NCBI RefSeq assembly: GCF_016741775.1
Contig: NZ_JAERRK010000010.1
Span: 1 to 64,000 of the forward strand
DNA from: Streptomyces actinomycinicus
GTDB lineage: Bacteria; Actinomycetota; Actinomycetes; Streptomycetales; Streptomycetaceae
Length of the DNA stretch: 64,000 nucleotides
Reading direction: 5' to 3'
A model generated the notes under the pieces. It made no database searches. It was given only the letters and a program-made list of their open reading frames with translations, and was not told the DNA's origin. Each line of letters begins with the position of its first letter. The first letter of the stretch is position 1. Position numbers and translations under genes: made by a program. Positions 1 through 9,234 of this stretch are shown piece by piece.

Positions 1-643
1 CGTGGGGGAAGGCCTTCGTGTCCCCACGCCCGGTGCTGTACGGCGACGTGATGACGTGGTCCTTGATGGTCCAGGTGCGGCCCCGGTCGGTGGAGACGGC
101 GTAGTCGACGGCGTCGTAGTGCAGTCCGTCGCCGAAGGGCCGCGGGGTGAACTCGTTGTGCACCAGGCCGTACCAGTCACCGGTGTCGGGGTCGACCCAC
201 ACCCCGGACAGGTCGCAGTAGTTCTTCTGCGCGTAGCCGGAGCCGCTCGGCGCGTACGACGCCTCCCGCCCGGTGGGGCTGTCGTTGCACCGCTGTGTGG
301 TGCCGTCGTTGCGGTCGGCGGGGTCGGCCGGGTTCACCGCCGTGCTGAGCGTCCTGTCGAAGGTGGCGGTGTCGAAGTCCCTGCCGGTGTAGAAGTCCCA
401 GACCCGCGGGTCGTCGGCGCCGTACAGCGCGGCGGACTGCTGGTAGTGGAAGGTGCCGTCCCGGTCGATGTACGGGGTGGCCGGGGTGTCCGTGGGGTGG
501 GTGAACGGCACCGGGGTCCCCACGGTCACGGTGTACCCGGCATCACCGGGAGGCGCGACCTGTACAGGGGACGCGGTACCGCCGCCCAGGACCAGGGCGA
601 CAACCGCGGACACGGCGCCGCCTGCTCTGCTCAACAGTCGCAC
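1..643 (-). CDS. Secreted Asp-box (sialidase-like) protein, C-terminus outside window
   Basis: The gene starts at a GTG (643, complement) a few bases after an AAGGAG ribosome binding site and runs off the left edge, so only about 214 residues are visible. The N-terminus has a short basic stretch, a hydrophobic Ala/Val/Leu core and a small-residue region, which is a plausible signal peptide. Near the visible end is STDRGRTW, a textbook Asp-box (S-x-D-x-G-x-T-W) as found in sialidases and other BNR beta-propellers. The tyrosine- and aspartate-rich text before it fits an extracellular carbohydrate-active enzyme. The substrate cannot be told because the catalytic region is missing. A sialidase-fold glycosidase is my inference. 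Confidence 0.75.
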   Translation of the reverse strand, partial: MRLLSRAGGAVSAVVALVLGGGTASPVQVAPPGDAGYTVTVGTPVPFTHPTDTPATPYIDRDGTFHYQQSAALYGADDPRVWDFYTGRDFDTATFDRTLSTAVNPADPADRNDGTTQRCNDSPTGREASYAPSGSGYAQKNYCDLSGVWVDPDTGDWYGLVHNEFTPRPFGDGLHYDAVDYAVSTDRGRTWTIKDHVITSPYSTGRGDTKAFPH

Positions 644-868
644 GGGTGCTCCTTGTTGCCGAAGGGCCGGTTGCACCGGAACGATCCGGCCCCGGCGGCG
701 CACCGGCAATGGACTACCGCGCCCCGCCTCTTGCACTTTCGTGCGCGAACTCCTGGCACACCGGCCGGCCGTCCCGAGCCGTCCCCGCCCGGCCCCCGGT
801 GTCCCCGCCTTGCACGGCCCGCCGTACGGGAGGTACGTGCCCCGCGGCTTCCTGCCGCCGGTGGAGGG

Positions 869-2035
869 TCAGTGCGGCTCGGGCGGGACAGCGGTGAGCG
901 GGGCGTCCCAGGCCAGTTGGCGGAGCAGTCGCCCGTCCGGCTCGGCGGGACGGGCCATGACGGGTGCCGGCGCGGACGGGGTACGGGTGCCGCGGGAGAG
1001 ACCGCCGCTGACGGTGATGTTGTGCTCCACCCGCGGGCGGCGGTGGCGTTCGTACGCCGTGAACGCGGCCTGAGGGCCGGGCAGGTCGCGCAGCGCCTTG
1101 GCGAGGACGACGGCGTCCTCCAGGGCCATGGAGGCGCCCTGACCGGTCGCCGGGGAGGCCGCGTGGGCCGCGTCACCGACGAGCAGGACGCGGCCGGTGT
1201 GCCACGGGGTGCCGAGCGGCAGCTCCGTGGCGTTCGTGACCATGATCGCGTCGCCGGAGGCCGCCACCAGGTCCGCCGCGGGCGTGGCGTCCTCGGCCAG
1301 CAGCGGCAGCAACTGCTCGCGCAGTACGGCGGCCGGCGCGGTGGCGGCCCCGGCCGGCAGCGGGTCGCCGCCGGCCCGGGCGAACCAGTACGTCTCCCCC
1401 GCCGGCGACACCGCGTACCCGAAGGCGGCTCCGCTGCCCCGCACCATGGTGATGGCACCGGCCGGATCCGCCGCCGGCGCGGTGCCGGTGTAGCCGTAGT
1501 AGACGCGCTGGCCGGCGTAGACGGGCGCGGTCCCCGGCGTCACGAGCCCGCGTACGGTCGAGTTGAGGCCGTCTGCACCGACGAGCAGGTCCGCGGTGGC
1601 GGTGCCGCCGTCGGCGAAGTGGGCGGTGACGCCGTCCGAGCCGTCGGTGACCGACACCAGCCGGGCGCCGTGACACAGCCGGACGCCCCGTCGCGCCGCC
1701 TCCCCCTGCAGGGCCGCGTTCAGCTCGCCGCGGCGCAGACAGCGGTACCGCAGCGCGGGGACGCCGGCCTCACCGAGCGGCCCGTTCATCTGCTCGGCTC
1801 CCTCGCTGTCGAGCAGGCGCAGCGAAGTCAGCGGAAAACCGACGGCCGTGACGGCGTTCGTGGCGTCCAGCTCGGCCAGGGCGCGCATGCCGTTGCTCGC
1901 CAGGGTCAGAAAGGCGCCGATGTCCTCGGCGGTGTCCGGGTGCGCCTCGAACACCGTCACGTCCGCACCGGCCTTGTGCAGGCCCAGGGCGGTCGCGGTC
2001 CCCGCGATGCCCCCGCCGATCACCAGTACCCTCAT
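869..2035 (-). CDS. FAD-dependent (class A) monooxygenase
   Basis: The protein has 388 residues, the usual length for single-component flavoprotein hydroxylases of the PHBH/salicylate hydroxylase type, which use NAD(P)H and O2 to hydroxylate an aromatic or polyketide-like substrate. The N-terminus is a Rossmann FAD site (VLVIGGGIAGTATA). A DG-type motif (LLVGADGLNSTVR) lies in the middle. The GD motif (LVGDAAHAASPATGQGASMA) binds the FAD ribityl chain. The ATG at 2035 is chosen because the Rossmann motif begins directly there and a GGAG lies just upstream; a longer reading frame upstream has no such support. It is a single gene, divergent from the Ppx/GppA gene. The substrate is unknown. Confidence 0.9.
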   Translation of the reverse strand: MRVLVIGGGIAGTATALGLHKAGADVTVFEAHPDTAEDIGAFLTLASNGMRALAELDATNAVTAVGFPLTSLRLLDSEGAEQMNGPLGEAGVPALRYRCLRRGELNAALQGEAARRGVRLCHGARLVSVTDGSDGVTAHFADGGTATADLLVGADGLNSTVRGLVTPGTAPVYAGQRVYYGYTGTAPAADPAGAITMVRGSGAAFGYAVSPAGETYWFARAGGDPLPAGAATAPAAVLREQLLPLLAEDATPAADLVAASGDAIMVTNATELPLGTPWHTGRVLLVGDAAHAASPATGQGASMALEDAVVLAKALRDLPGPQAAFTAYERHRRPRVEHNITVSGGLSRGTRTPSAPAPVMARPAEPDGRLLRQLAWDAPLTAVPPEPH

Positions 2036-2387
2036 CGCATCCGCTCCGGTCACCTGCCGCCCCTCGCTCCGCCCGTGGTGGTGACCATCTAAGACCGGCG
2101 GGGGCGGGAACGGGGTGCCGGGGCGCCGAGATCCGGACAGGGCCGGAGCGGCCGGGGATCCCCCTGACGCAGTCCCACCCATCCGTCGGGAAGCATCCGC
2201 GGTCCGTCTACCGGGGAACCCGTGGTCACCAACCGCGTCGACACCGGCGACACGTTCGACGACGCAGCCGACAACCGGCTTGCGCATCGGGTTCTTTGTC
2301 GTTCCGGGGCACGGTCGGGGTGGACTGTGCACCGGCACGCCCCCCGTGCGAGGGGGTTACCGGCCGTCAAGTGGGTACTCCCCGGCC
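2036..2387. other. 352-bp divergent intergenic region
   Basis: This stretch separates the divergent monooxygenase and Ppx/GppA genes and must contain promoters for both. I see no convincing gene, no long repeat and no clear -35/-10 pair. Confidence 0.5.
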
Positions 2388-3398
2388 ATGCGGGTGAGCG
2401 TGGTGGATGCGGGGTCGAACACGGTCCGATTGGTGATCGCCGATGTGGAGGGCGGAGTTCCGCTGCCGGTGCACACGGTCAAGTGGAAACTGCGCCTGTC
2501 CGAACACGTCGACGCGGACGGGACCATCTCCGAGGAGGCGGTGGAGCGGCTGGTCAAGGCGGTGGCAGCAGCCGGCGCCACGGCTCGCCAGTGGCATGCG
2601 GCGGGCCCGCTGGCCTTCGCGACCACGGTGGTCCGGAACGCGCCGAACCGGGACGAGATTCTTCAGCAGGTGGCGGCCGGAACCGGCATCCGCATGTGCA
2701 CCATGCCCGGTGAGACCGAGGCCGAGCTGACCTTCCTGGCGGCCCGTCGCTGGCTCGGCTGGAAGGCGGGCCCCCTCGCGCTCCTCGACATCGGCGGCGG
2801 CTCACTGGAAGTGGCCTTCGGCAGGGGCCGGATGCCGGACTTCGCCGCGTCGCTGCCGCTCGGCGCGAACCGGCTGACCCGGGAGCACCTGGCCCTCCAG
2901 GACCCGCCCGGACCGGGCGAGCTGAAGGAGCTGCGCCGTCGTGTCCGCCATGAACTGCGGGACGTGGCCTCGCGGATCCGCTGGGAGCGGCCGCGCACCG
3001 CGGCCGTCACCTCCCGTACGTTCCAGCAGCTGGCCCGGTTGTGCGGCGCCGCGCCGGGCCGGCACGGGCCCTTCGTGGCGCGTGAACTGGCCTGCGAGGA
3101 TCTGCGGGAGGCGGCGCGCACGCTCGCCGCGCTGCCCGTCGCCGAACGCGCCCAGCTGCCGGGGATCTCCGCACCACGCGCCGCCCAGAGTCTGGCCGGG
3201 GCGGTCGTCGGGCACACGGCGCTGAAGTTGATGGGCCTGCACCGGGCCGTGGTCTGCCCCTGGGCGATCCGCGAGGGCGTGCTGCTGCGCTACATCGAGG
3301 ACGGCGCCGACTGGTGGACGGACGCCACCGACACCGACGCCACCGCGGCACCGGCCCCGCCGGCCACGACCCTGCGCATCGCCACGCCGTCCGCATGA
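2388..3398 (+). CDS. Ppx/GppA family phosphatase
   Basis: This 336-residue protein belongs to the exopolyphosphatase/guanosine pentaphosphatase family, with the ASKHA fold and cytosolic action on polyphosphate or pppGpp. It begins with VVDAGSNTVRLVIAD, the family's first phosphate-binding loop. Around residue 130 is LLDIGGGSLEVAFG, the second glycine-rich loop. The length equals the short actinobacterial form without the C-terminal HD domain of E. coli Ppx and GppA. The ATG at 2388 is chosen because homologous sequence begins there; the ribosome binding site is weak. The tail after about residue 310 is Thr/Ala/Pro rich. Which substrate is hydrolysed cannot be decided from sequence. Confidence 0.88.
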   Translation: MRVSVVDAGSNTVRLVIADVEGGVPLPVHTVKWKLRLSEHVDADGTISEEAVERLVKAVAAAGATARQWHAAGPLAFATTVVRNAPNRDEILQQVAAGTGIRMCTMPGETEAELTFLAARRWLGWKAGPLALLDIGGGSLEVAFGRGRMPDFAASLPLGANRLTREHLALQDPPGPGELKELRRRVRHELRDVASRIRWERPRTAAVTSRTFQQLARLCGAAPGRHGPFVARELACEDLREAARTLAALPVAERAQLPGISAPRAAQSLAGAVVGHTALKLMGLHRAVVCPWAIREGVLLRYIEDGADWWTDATDTDATAAPAPPATTLRIATPSA

Positions 3399-3411
3399 CC
3401 GACGGGCCGCC

Positions 3412-3446
3412 CGGCCCCGGCGGTCGGGAAGCAGCGGCCGGGGCCG
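3412..3446. terminator. GC-rich hairpin between convergent genes
   Basis: CGGCCCCGGC (3412-3421) pairs perfectly with GCCGGGGCCG (3437-3446) across a 15-nt loop. It lies between the convergent ends of the Ppx/GppA gene and the acyltransferase gene and could serve both. No U-tract follows, as is usual in Streptomyces. Confidence 0.5.
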
Positions 3447-3509
3447 CCTAACCGACGGCCCGCCGGGCGCCCGGCAGTCCGGAAGAGACCACTGTCGCCC
3501 CGGCCGCGC

Positions 3510-4634
3510 TCAGCCCGATTCCGGCCCGTGCGGGCGGACCCCGGCGGCGGTCTCCTGGCCGCGCGTTCGCAGGCCGCCCAGCGTCCTCAGCAGTCGGTCG
3601 GCCGGTTCGCGCAGGCGGGGGTGGGCCAGCACCGTGTTCCGCAGGCCGCGCACGGGCCGCCGCCACAGGTGCCGGGCCAGTGCCACCGGGTGCGGGCGGG
3701 ACGCGAAGCCCTCGCCGACCCGCAGCTCGCGGGTCTTCAGCCAGTTCTTGTACTCCTTGTCGCCGCGCCCGAGGTCCACCAGGGTCACCCCGTGCCGGGC
3801 GGCGGCCTCGGCGGTCCTCAGGTGCATCATCAGCCCGGGTGAATAAGTGGGGAGTTCCGGGTCGTACGCGGTGAACCAGGCCGCCAGTACCGTTGCCGAC
3901 CGGGGGCCGAAGTGGGCGGCGACCGGCCGGTCACCGGCGTACAGGACGGACAGCACTCCGGTGAAGTGCTCCTCGTGGACGGCGGAGAGATGCTCGACCA
4001 GCCCGACGATCCACGGCCGCGAGAACCGGTCCATGCGGCCGGTCCTGCGGTACTGCGCCGACTTCCACCGCATGAGGGTGCGCAGCACCCGCGGATCGCG
4101 TTCGTCGAACACGAACCGCACCTCGCCGACGTCCCGGCCCAGCCGGCGCTCCTTCTTCAGCGTGGTCTTCGCCAGCCCGGGGTAGGTGCCGCGCAGCCAG
4201 TCCGCGTAGCCTCCGTCGCCGGGTTTCACATCGATCACCGGTGAGGCGAACGTGCCGGTCACGAACGGTGTGAACGGCGTCTGCTCCCGCACCAGGTGAT
4301 CGAACTCGAAGATGCTGAGCCCGCAGGCGCGCAGCAGCTCCTGCGGGTTCCAGGTGACGCCGGGCCGGTGGACCAGGGCCTGGCAGTCGGACAGGCCGAG
4401 TCCGACGGCGCGGCCGGTGCCGAGCGGTCCGCGCTCGTAGGGGAGGAAGCCGACCGGCTCGCCGCCCTCGCGCAGCACCGCCACCCGCGTCCCGGTCCGG
4501 AACCGGCCGACCCCGATCGCGAATTCCGGCGCGAGGAAGGGGTTGGCGTACTCGGGGGACTCGTCCATCGCGCGGTGCCAGGCTGCGCGCAGTTCGGGCG
4601 TCAGCTCGCCGGGTCTGTGCACGGTGATCCGCAC
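3510..4634 (-). CDS. GNAT-fold (CelD/BioF2-like) acyltransferase
   Basis: This is a 374-residue protein of the CelD/FemAB-like GNAT superfamily. These enzymes often act in capsule, cell-wall or lipid modification. Supporting features are the central TLKKERRLGRDVGEV segment, the basic R-x-x-RTGRMDR stretch and the C-terminal LVDLGRGDKEYKNWLKTRE, which closely resembles the Y-K-x-x-(W/F)-x-T region of that family. The GTG at 4634 is preferred because the conserved domain starts immediately; longer upstream reading is Arg/Pro rich and looks non-coding. There are no signal peptide or transmembrane segments. It is monocistronic. Substrate unknown. Confidence 0.78.
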   Translation of the reverse strand: MRITVHRPGELTPELRAAWHRAMDESPEYANPFLAPEFAIGVGRFRTGTRVAVLREGGEPVGFLPYERGPLGTGRAVGLGLSDCQALVHRPGVTWNPQELLRACGLSIFEFDHLVREQTPFTPFVTGTFASPVIDVKPGDGGYADWLRGTYPGLAKTTLKKERRLGRDVGEVRFVFDERDPRVLRTLMRWKSAQYRRTGRMDRFSRPWIVGLVEHLSAVHEEHFTGVLSVLYAGDRPVAAHFGPRSATVLAAWFTAYDPELPTYSPGLMMHLRTAEAAARHGVTLVDLGRGDKEYKNWLKTRELRVGEGFASRPHPVALARHLWRRPVRGLRNTVLAHPRLREPADRLLRTLGGLRTRGQETAAGVRPHGPESG

Positions 4635-5203
4635 GTCAGCTCGACCGCCCCTCGGCCGGCTCGTCCACCGCTGTGCCGGCGGCGGCACAGCCCGGTGAGG
4701 CATGTGGATCGTGGCTCGTGGATCGCATGCGACCGCTCCCCCCATGACGCGCCGGGCGCGTCCTGTCGGTGGTGTACCCAAGTCCCCGGCTGCGGACCGC
4801 GCGTGCCCGTCTCGCCGGTGGACGGCCCTGTCGCCGGCCGGCATCCCGAACCGTAGGACAAGGCCCAAAATCCGCGAAACAGCACGCACGGTTCAAGGGT
4901 GCCTCAGGCGACCGAGGGTTCGCCACGGGTCCTCGGACATCGGTGACGACTCGGGACAGACGCCGCACTGTCGTTCGGGCTCGGCCGGGCTTCCGGCCGA
5001 GCCGTTCCCGGAGCACGGCGGACACCTCGCCGCGCCGCAGCGGTGCGCCAACGGCGGCATCAGTTGACGCCCTTGACATGAACCTGCATCAACCCCGAGG
5101 CTTCGTGCGTGAAGTTGCTCGTTTGAAGGGATTTTCGAGCCCTTCCGAGCAACGCAGCGTTTGAACAGTCAGTCCGCGAAGGTGCGAGGGGAGCTGTTCC
5201 GCC
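4635..5203. other. 569-bp intergenic region upstream of GH31 gene
   Basis: This lies between two divergent genes. It holds a TTGACA-like hexamer at 5073-5078 without a convincing -10 box, and a strong hairpin listed separately at 5114-5153. I see no coding region in it. Confidence 0.5.
5114..5153. promoter_or_regulatory. Long imperfect inverted repeat upstream of GH31 gene
   Basis: GTTGCTCG (5114-5121) pairs with CGAGCAAC (5146-5153), and inside it GAAGGG (5125-5130) pairs with CCCTTC (5140-5145). Together they give 14 base pairs, with a three-base bulge on the left arm and a nine-base loop. It ends 50 bp before the GH31 start codon, so it may be a repressor operator or a leader hairpin. Confidence 0.55.
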
Positions 5204-7840
5204 GTGCGAAGACTCCGACACCGTGTGCCGTGGCCGGCCTGGGTACCGCTGGGGCTGGCGACCGTCCTGGCCGGGACCACGCTCGCCGTCCCGGTACCGG
5301 CCAGGGCCGCCACCACCGGCGACGTGCTGGACCGCGCTCACAGCAGCGTCAGCTGGCAGAGCCCGGTCTACGCCAAGGGCACCGGTGGCGGGCCCGAGAA
5401 GTGCCCCGACGCCGCCACCGACCCCGACGACAAGGTCTGTGACCGCTTCGACCTGACCGTCTCGGTGCCGGAGGGGTACTGGGACGACAACCCCGAGGGT
5501 GGTGTTCCGCTGTCGGTCAGGTGGGAGCGCCCCTCGGACGACTTCGACCTGTACGTCTACGACGGCCACGGCAAGCAGGTCGCGTCCAGCGCGGGCACCG
5601 CCGACCCGGAGTCCACGGTGATCCCGCGGGCGTCGGGGACGTACCACGTCGTGGTGGTGCCGTACGACGTGCACGACAACTCCTTCACGGGCACCGCCTA
5701 CCTCCCCGCCACCACCGATGCCGGCGACCTCACCTCCTTCTCCGGCGGGAACGGCAGCTACACCGTCCGCGCCGGAGCCCTGACGGCCCGCGCCGACTTC
5801 CTGAAGGGGGGTCAACTGCGTCTGCAGGCGGACCCGTCCGGAGTCCTGAGCGACCCGGCCGGCACGGCCATCGTGCGCAGACAGCCGGCCCTGCAGCGGC
5901 ACACCTCCTCTTTCGACGCGGGCGACTACTACGGGATCCGCTCCCCGGAGGCCGTGCTGCGCGTGTACAAGGAGCCGCTGCGCTTCGGGCTGTACAAGCC
6001 CGACAACCGCACCCGGATCTGGCAGGAGGACAAGCCGCTGCGCTGGTCCACCGGCGGAATGCGGCAGAGCCTGACGCGAGGCGTGGACGAGCAGTTCTTC
6101 GGCGGTGGCGAGCAGAACGGCAGCTTCTCGCACCGCGGCCGGACGATGTACGTCGCCAACAGCTTCGACTGGAACGAGGGCGGCTACAACAACTCCCAGC
6201 CGTTCTATCTCTCCAGCGGCGGCTACGGCGTCTTCCGCAACACCTTCGCGCCGGGCGTCTACACCTTCGGCTCACCGGTCACCACCGGGCAGCAGGAACG
6301 ACGGCTCGACGCCTTCTACTTCCTCGGTGACGCCAAGCAAGTGATCGGCAAGTACACGCAGTTGGTGGGCAAGCCCTTCATGCCGCCGGTATACGGCCTC
6401 GAACCGGGCGACTCCGACTGCTATCTGCACAACGCCAACCGGGGCGAGCGGCACACCCTGGACGCGCTGAAGATCGCCGACGGCTACACCGAGCACCAGA
6501 TGCCGCTCGGCTGGATGCTGGTGAACGACGGGTACGGCTGCGGGTACGAGAACCTGGAGCAGACCGCGAAGGGCCTGCAGGACCACCACGCCCAGCTCGG
6601 CCTGTGGACCCAGGACGGCATCGGCAAACTCGCCGACCAGGTGAAGGCGGGCCAGCGGGTGGCCAAGCTGGACGTGGCCTGGGTCGGCAACGGCTACAAG
6701 TTCGCACTGGACGCGTGCGACGCGGCGAAGAAGGGCATCGAGGACAACAGCGACGCCCGGGGGTTCGTGTGGCTGCCGGTGTCCTGGGCGGGCGCCCAGC
6801 GCTGTGGGGTGCTGTGGAGCGGGGACCAGAAGCTCTCCTGGGACTACATCCGCTGGCAGATCCCGACGTACGCCGGGGCGACCATGTCCGGCATCGCCTA
6901 CAACACCGGTGACGTCGGCAGCATCTACCGCCACGACGCCAAGATGTACACCCGTGATCTGCAGTGGAAGGCGTTCCTGCCGGCCATCATGACCATGGAC
7001 GGCTGGGCGAGCGACATCACCACCGGCAAGCCCGCCGACCAGCAGCCCTGGCTGGACGGGGAGCCGTACACCTCGGTCAACCGCACGTACCTCCAGCTGA
7101 AGGAGCGGCTGCTGCCGTACATGTACACACTGTCGGCCCAGGCGGCCAGGACGGGCGTGGGCGCGGTACGCCCGCTGTGGCTGGAGTACCCCGACGACCC
7201 CGGCACGCTCGGGGCGCAGGCCACGTACGAGTTCCTGTCCGGCCCGGACTTCCTCGTCGCGCCGGTCTACGAGGACTCCGAGACCCGGGACGGCATCTAC
7301 CTGCCGAAGGGCACCTGGACCGACTACTGGACCGGCCGCAGCTACGAGGGCCCGACGACACTGAACGGTTACCACGCCCCGCTGGACACCCTGCCGCTGT
7401 TCGTGCGCGAGGGGGCGATCGTCCCCATGTGGCCGAAGGGCACGACGAGTTGGCAGTCCCGCGACCGGAACGAGCTGGACTGGGACCTGTATCCGGCCGC
7501 GCACGGCACCAGCCGCTACACGCTCTACGAGGACGACGGTGTCACCCGGGACTTCGCCAAGGGCTCCGCGGCCACCCAGCGGGTCTCGCTGCACCGGGAC
7601 ACGCGGGGCACGACCGTGACCGTCGGCGCGAGCAAGGGTGACTACACCGGCAAGCCGACGGCCCGGTCGTACCGGTTCACCGTCCATGGCGGCACGGCGC
7701 CGGCGCGGGTCCTGCTCGACGGGCGCCGACTGCCGGCGAGTTCCTGGTCGTACGACACCCGGAGCCACATCGCCACCATCACCACGCCGAGCCTGCCGCT
7801 CGACCGCGGATTCACCGTGCGTCTGGTCGACGAGAGGTAA
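5204..7840 (+). CDS. Secreted glycoside hydrolase family 31 enzyme
   Basis: The 878-residue precursor starts at GTG 5204 behind GAGGGGAG. A signal peptide ends near residue 35 (VPARA-A). Residues 80-170 look like a beta-sandwich of the bacterial pre-peptidase C type (DDFDLYVYDGHG). The GH31 (alpha/beta)8 catalytic domain follows, with the likely nucleophile Asp490 in KLDVAWVGNGY and the likely acid/base Asp541 in WSGDQKLSW. The C-terminal beta domains include LPLFVREGAIVPMWP, typical of the family. GH31 members are retaining alpha-glucosidases, xylosidases, galactosidases or transglycosylases; the specificity is not readable. It is co-directional with the chitinase and PL7 genes, but each has its own regulatory region. 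Confidence 0.9.
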   Translation: MRRLRHRVPWPAWVPLGLATVLAGTTLAVPVPARAATTGDVLDRAHSSVSWQSPVYAKGTGGGPEKCPDAATDPDDKVCDRFDLTVSVPEGYWDDNPEGGVPLSVRWERPSDDFDLYVYDGHGKQVASSAGTADPESTVIPRASGTYHVVVVPYDVHDNSFTGTAYLPATTDAGDLTSFSGGNGSYTVRAGALTARADFLKGGQLRLQADPSGVLSDPAGTAIVRRQPALQRHTSSFDAGDYYGIRSPEAVLRVYKEPLRFGLYKPDNRTRIWQEDKPLRWSTGGMRQSLTRGVDEQFFGGGEQNGSFSHRGRTMYVANSFDWNEGGYNNSQPFYLSSGGYGVFRNTFAPGVYTFGSPVTTGQQERRLDAFYFLGDAKQVIGKYTQLVGKPFMPPVYGLEPGDSDCYLHNANRGERHTLDALKIADGYTEHQMPLGWMLVNDGYGCGYENLEQTAKGLQDHHAQLGLWTQDGIGKLADQVKAGQRVAKLDVAWVGNGYKFALDACDAAKKGIEDNSDARGFVWLPVSWAGAQRCGVLWSGDQKLSWDYIRWQIPTYAGATMSGIAYNTGDVGSIYRHDAKMYTRDLQWKAFLPAIMTMDGWASDITTGKPADQQPWLDGEPYTSVNRTYLQLKERLLPYMYTLSAQAARTGVGAVRPLWLEYPDDPGTLGAQATYEFLSGPDFLVAPVYEDSETRDGIYLPKGTWTDYWTGRSYEGPTTLNGYHAPLDTLPLFVREGAIVPMWPKGTTSWQSRDRNELDWDLYPAAHGTSRYTLYEDDGVTRDFAKGSAATQRVSLHRDTRGTTVTVGASKGDYTGKPTARSYRFTVHGGTAPARVLLDGRRLPASSWSYDTRSHIATITTPSLPLDRGFTVRLVDER

Positions 7841-7850
7841 AGGGGTCGTA

Positions 7851-7884
7851 TGGTCTAGTCCAAAGAGCAGGTTGGTCTAGTCCA
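7851..7884 (+). promoter_or_regulatory. Pair of DasR-responsive (dre-like) direct repeats
   Basis: TGGTCTAGTCCA occurs at 7851-7862 and again, identically, at 7873-7884, spaced 22 bp centre to centre (two helical turns). The 12-bp direct repeats described in Streptomyces chitinase promoters, and the DasR site (TGGTCTAGACCA-type), match this closely. A TTGACG hexamer lies just after, at 7889-7894. This strongly suggests repression by DasR and induction by chitin-derived amino sugars. Confidence 0.88.
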
Positions 7885-7960
7885 AGTTATTGACGTGGCC
7901 GCGACAGCTCCCGGAGGGTGGGGCTCCCCGCCCTGGGGTCCCCACCCTCTGGAGGCACGC

Positions 7961-9169
7961 ATGAGACGTCTTCGGGCATGTCTGGGCGCGGCGGCAGCCG
8001 TCACGCTCGCCGCCGCCGGCACCACCGCACTGGTCGCGGGCAACGCCTCGGGCGCCGCCGGCGCGCTCAGCAACCGCTGGTACGCCGCCGCCCCCTATCT
8101 GATGCCGCTGGACAACGACCCGCCGGACCCGGCCGCCATCATGGACGCCACCGGCCTCAAGGCCTTCCAGCTGGCCTTCGTCCTCGCCCCCGACGGCGGT
8201 GGCTGCACGCCGACCTGGGGCGGCACGGCACCCGTCTCCTCGGACACCGCGGTGCGGTCGGTGATCGACACCATCCGCGCCAAGGGCGGTGACGTCTCGA
8301 TCTCCATCGGCGGCTACGGCGGCACCAAGCTCGGCCAGACCTGTGCCGACCCGGCGGCCACGGCGGCGGCCTACCAGCAGGTCATCACCAAGTACGGGCT
8401 GCATGCGGTCGACTTCGACCTGGAGGAGCCGGAGTACGAGAACACGGCGGCGATCCACAACGAGATCGGCGCCGCGAAGATCCTCCAGCAGAACAACCCG
8501 GGACTGTACGTGTCCGTGACCACGGCCGGCACGGCGGACGGCACCGGCTGGTTCGGGAAGCAGATGCTGCTGGAGGCCAAGTCGCAGGGGTTCACCCCGG
8601 ACAACTTCTCCATCATGCCGTTCGACGGCGGTTTCAACGGGGCCGCGAGCCAGACCGGCGCACTCACCGGGTTCAACTCGATCCTCCGTGCCACCTTCGG
8701 CTGGGACGAGGCGACCGCCTACGCCCACGAGGGCTTCTCGGGCATGAACGGCCGCAGCGACACGGGCGAGTACTTCACCCAGGCCGACTTCCAGACCGTG
8801 CTGGACTTCGCGACGAGCCACCACATGGACCGGTTCACGTTCTGGTCGCTGAACCGCGACCGGCAGTGCACCCCGGCCGACAACGGCGGCCGCACGTCCG
8901 GCACCTGCTCCAGCGTGGCCCAGAACTCCTGGGACTTCGCCAAGTACTCGGTGAAGTTCGCCGGGGTGACTCCGCCGACCACCACGCCCACGCCTACACC
9001 CACGCCCACCCCGGCTTCCTGCAAGACGGCCTGGAGTTCGACGGCGGTCTACACGGCCGGCAACGAGGTCTCCTACAACAAGCACAACTGGAAGGCCAAG
9101 TGGTGGACCCAGAACGAGGCGCCGGGCGCCTCACAGTGGGGGCCGTGGCAGGACGAGGGCGCCTGCTGA
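7961..9169 (+). CDS. Secreted chitinase, GH18 with C-terminal CBM5/12
   Basis: This 402-residue precursor degrades chitin extracellularly. The ATG at 7961 has GGAGG ten bases upstream and opens a clear signal peptide ending near the Ala/Gly-rich NASGAAGA. The GH18 domain includes the SISIGGYGG strand and the catalytic VDFDLEEP motif, with the proton donor Glu155 (D151-x-D153-x-E155). The first Asp of the usual DxxDxDxE is replaced by His148. After a Thr/Pro linker comes a 45-residue chitin-binding module with AWSSTAVYTAGNEVSYN and the aromatic KAKWWTQNE, typical of CBM5/12. The paired dre sites upstream fit regulation by N-acetylglucosamine. Confidence 0.94.
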   Translation: MRRLRACLGAAAAVTLAAAGTTALVAGNASGAAGALSNRWYAAAPYLMPLDNDPPDPAAIMDATGLKAFQLAFVLAPDGGGCTPTWGGTAPVSSDTAVRSVIDTIRAKGGDVSISIGGYGGTKLGQTCADPAATAAAYQQVITKYGLHAVDFDLEEPEYENTAAIHNEIGAAKILQQNNPGLYVSVTTAGTADGTGWFGKQMLLEAKSQGFTPDNFSIMPFDGGFNGAASQTGALTGFNSILRATFGWDEATAYAHEGFSGMNGRSDTGEYFTQADFQTVLDFATSHHMDRFTFWSLNRDRQCTPADNGGRTSGTCSSVAQNSWDFAKYSVKFAGVTPPTTTPTPTPTPTPASCKTAWSSTAVYTAGNEVSYNKHNWKAKWWTQNEAPGASQWGPWQDEGAC

Positions 9170-9191
9170 CGTCACCAGCCGGCCGCTGCTC

Positions 9192-9220
9192 TTGACGTGT
9201 CAGGTTCAGGCCTTTAGCTT
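9192..9220 (+). promoter_or_regulatory. Candidate promoter of the PL7 gene
   Basis: TTGACG (9192-9197) and TAGCTT (9215-9220) are separated by 17 bp, giving a reasonable vegetative (HrdB-type) promoter. The predicted start lies just before the inverted repeat at 9235. Confidence 0.5.
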
Positions 9221-9234
9221 CTCGGGTCATCGGC

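Noticed and set aside
2..2092. Long open frame on the plus strand opposite the monooxygenase and the secreted protein
   Set aside because: It is Arg/Gly/Val rich with no domain, and lies antisense to two genes with clear motifs; this is a normal effect of high GC content.
4635..4889. N-terminal extension of the acyltransferase
   Set aside because: The extra residues are Arg/Pro rich without homology, and the domain begins right after GTG 4634.
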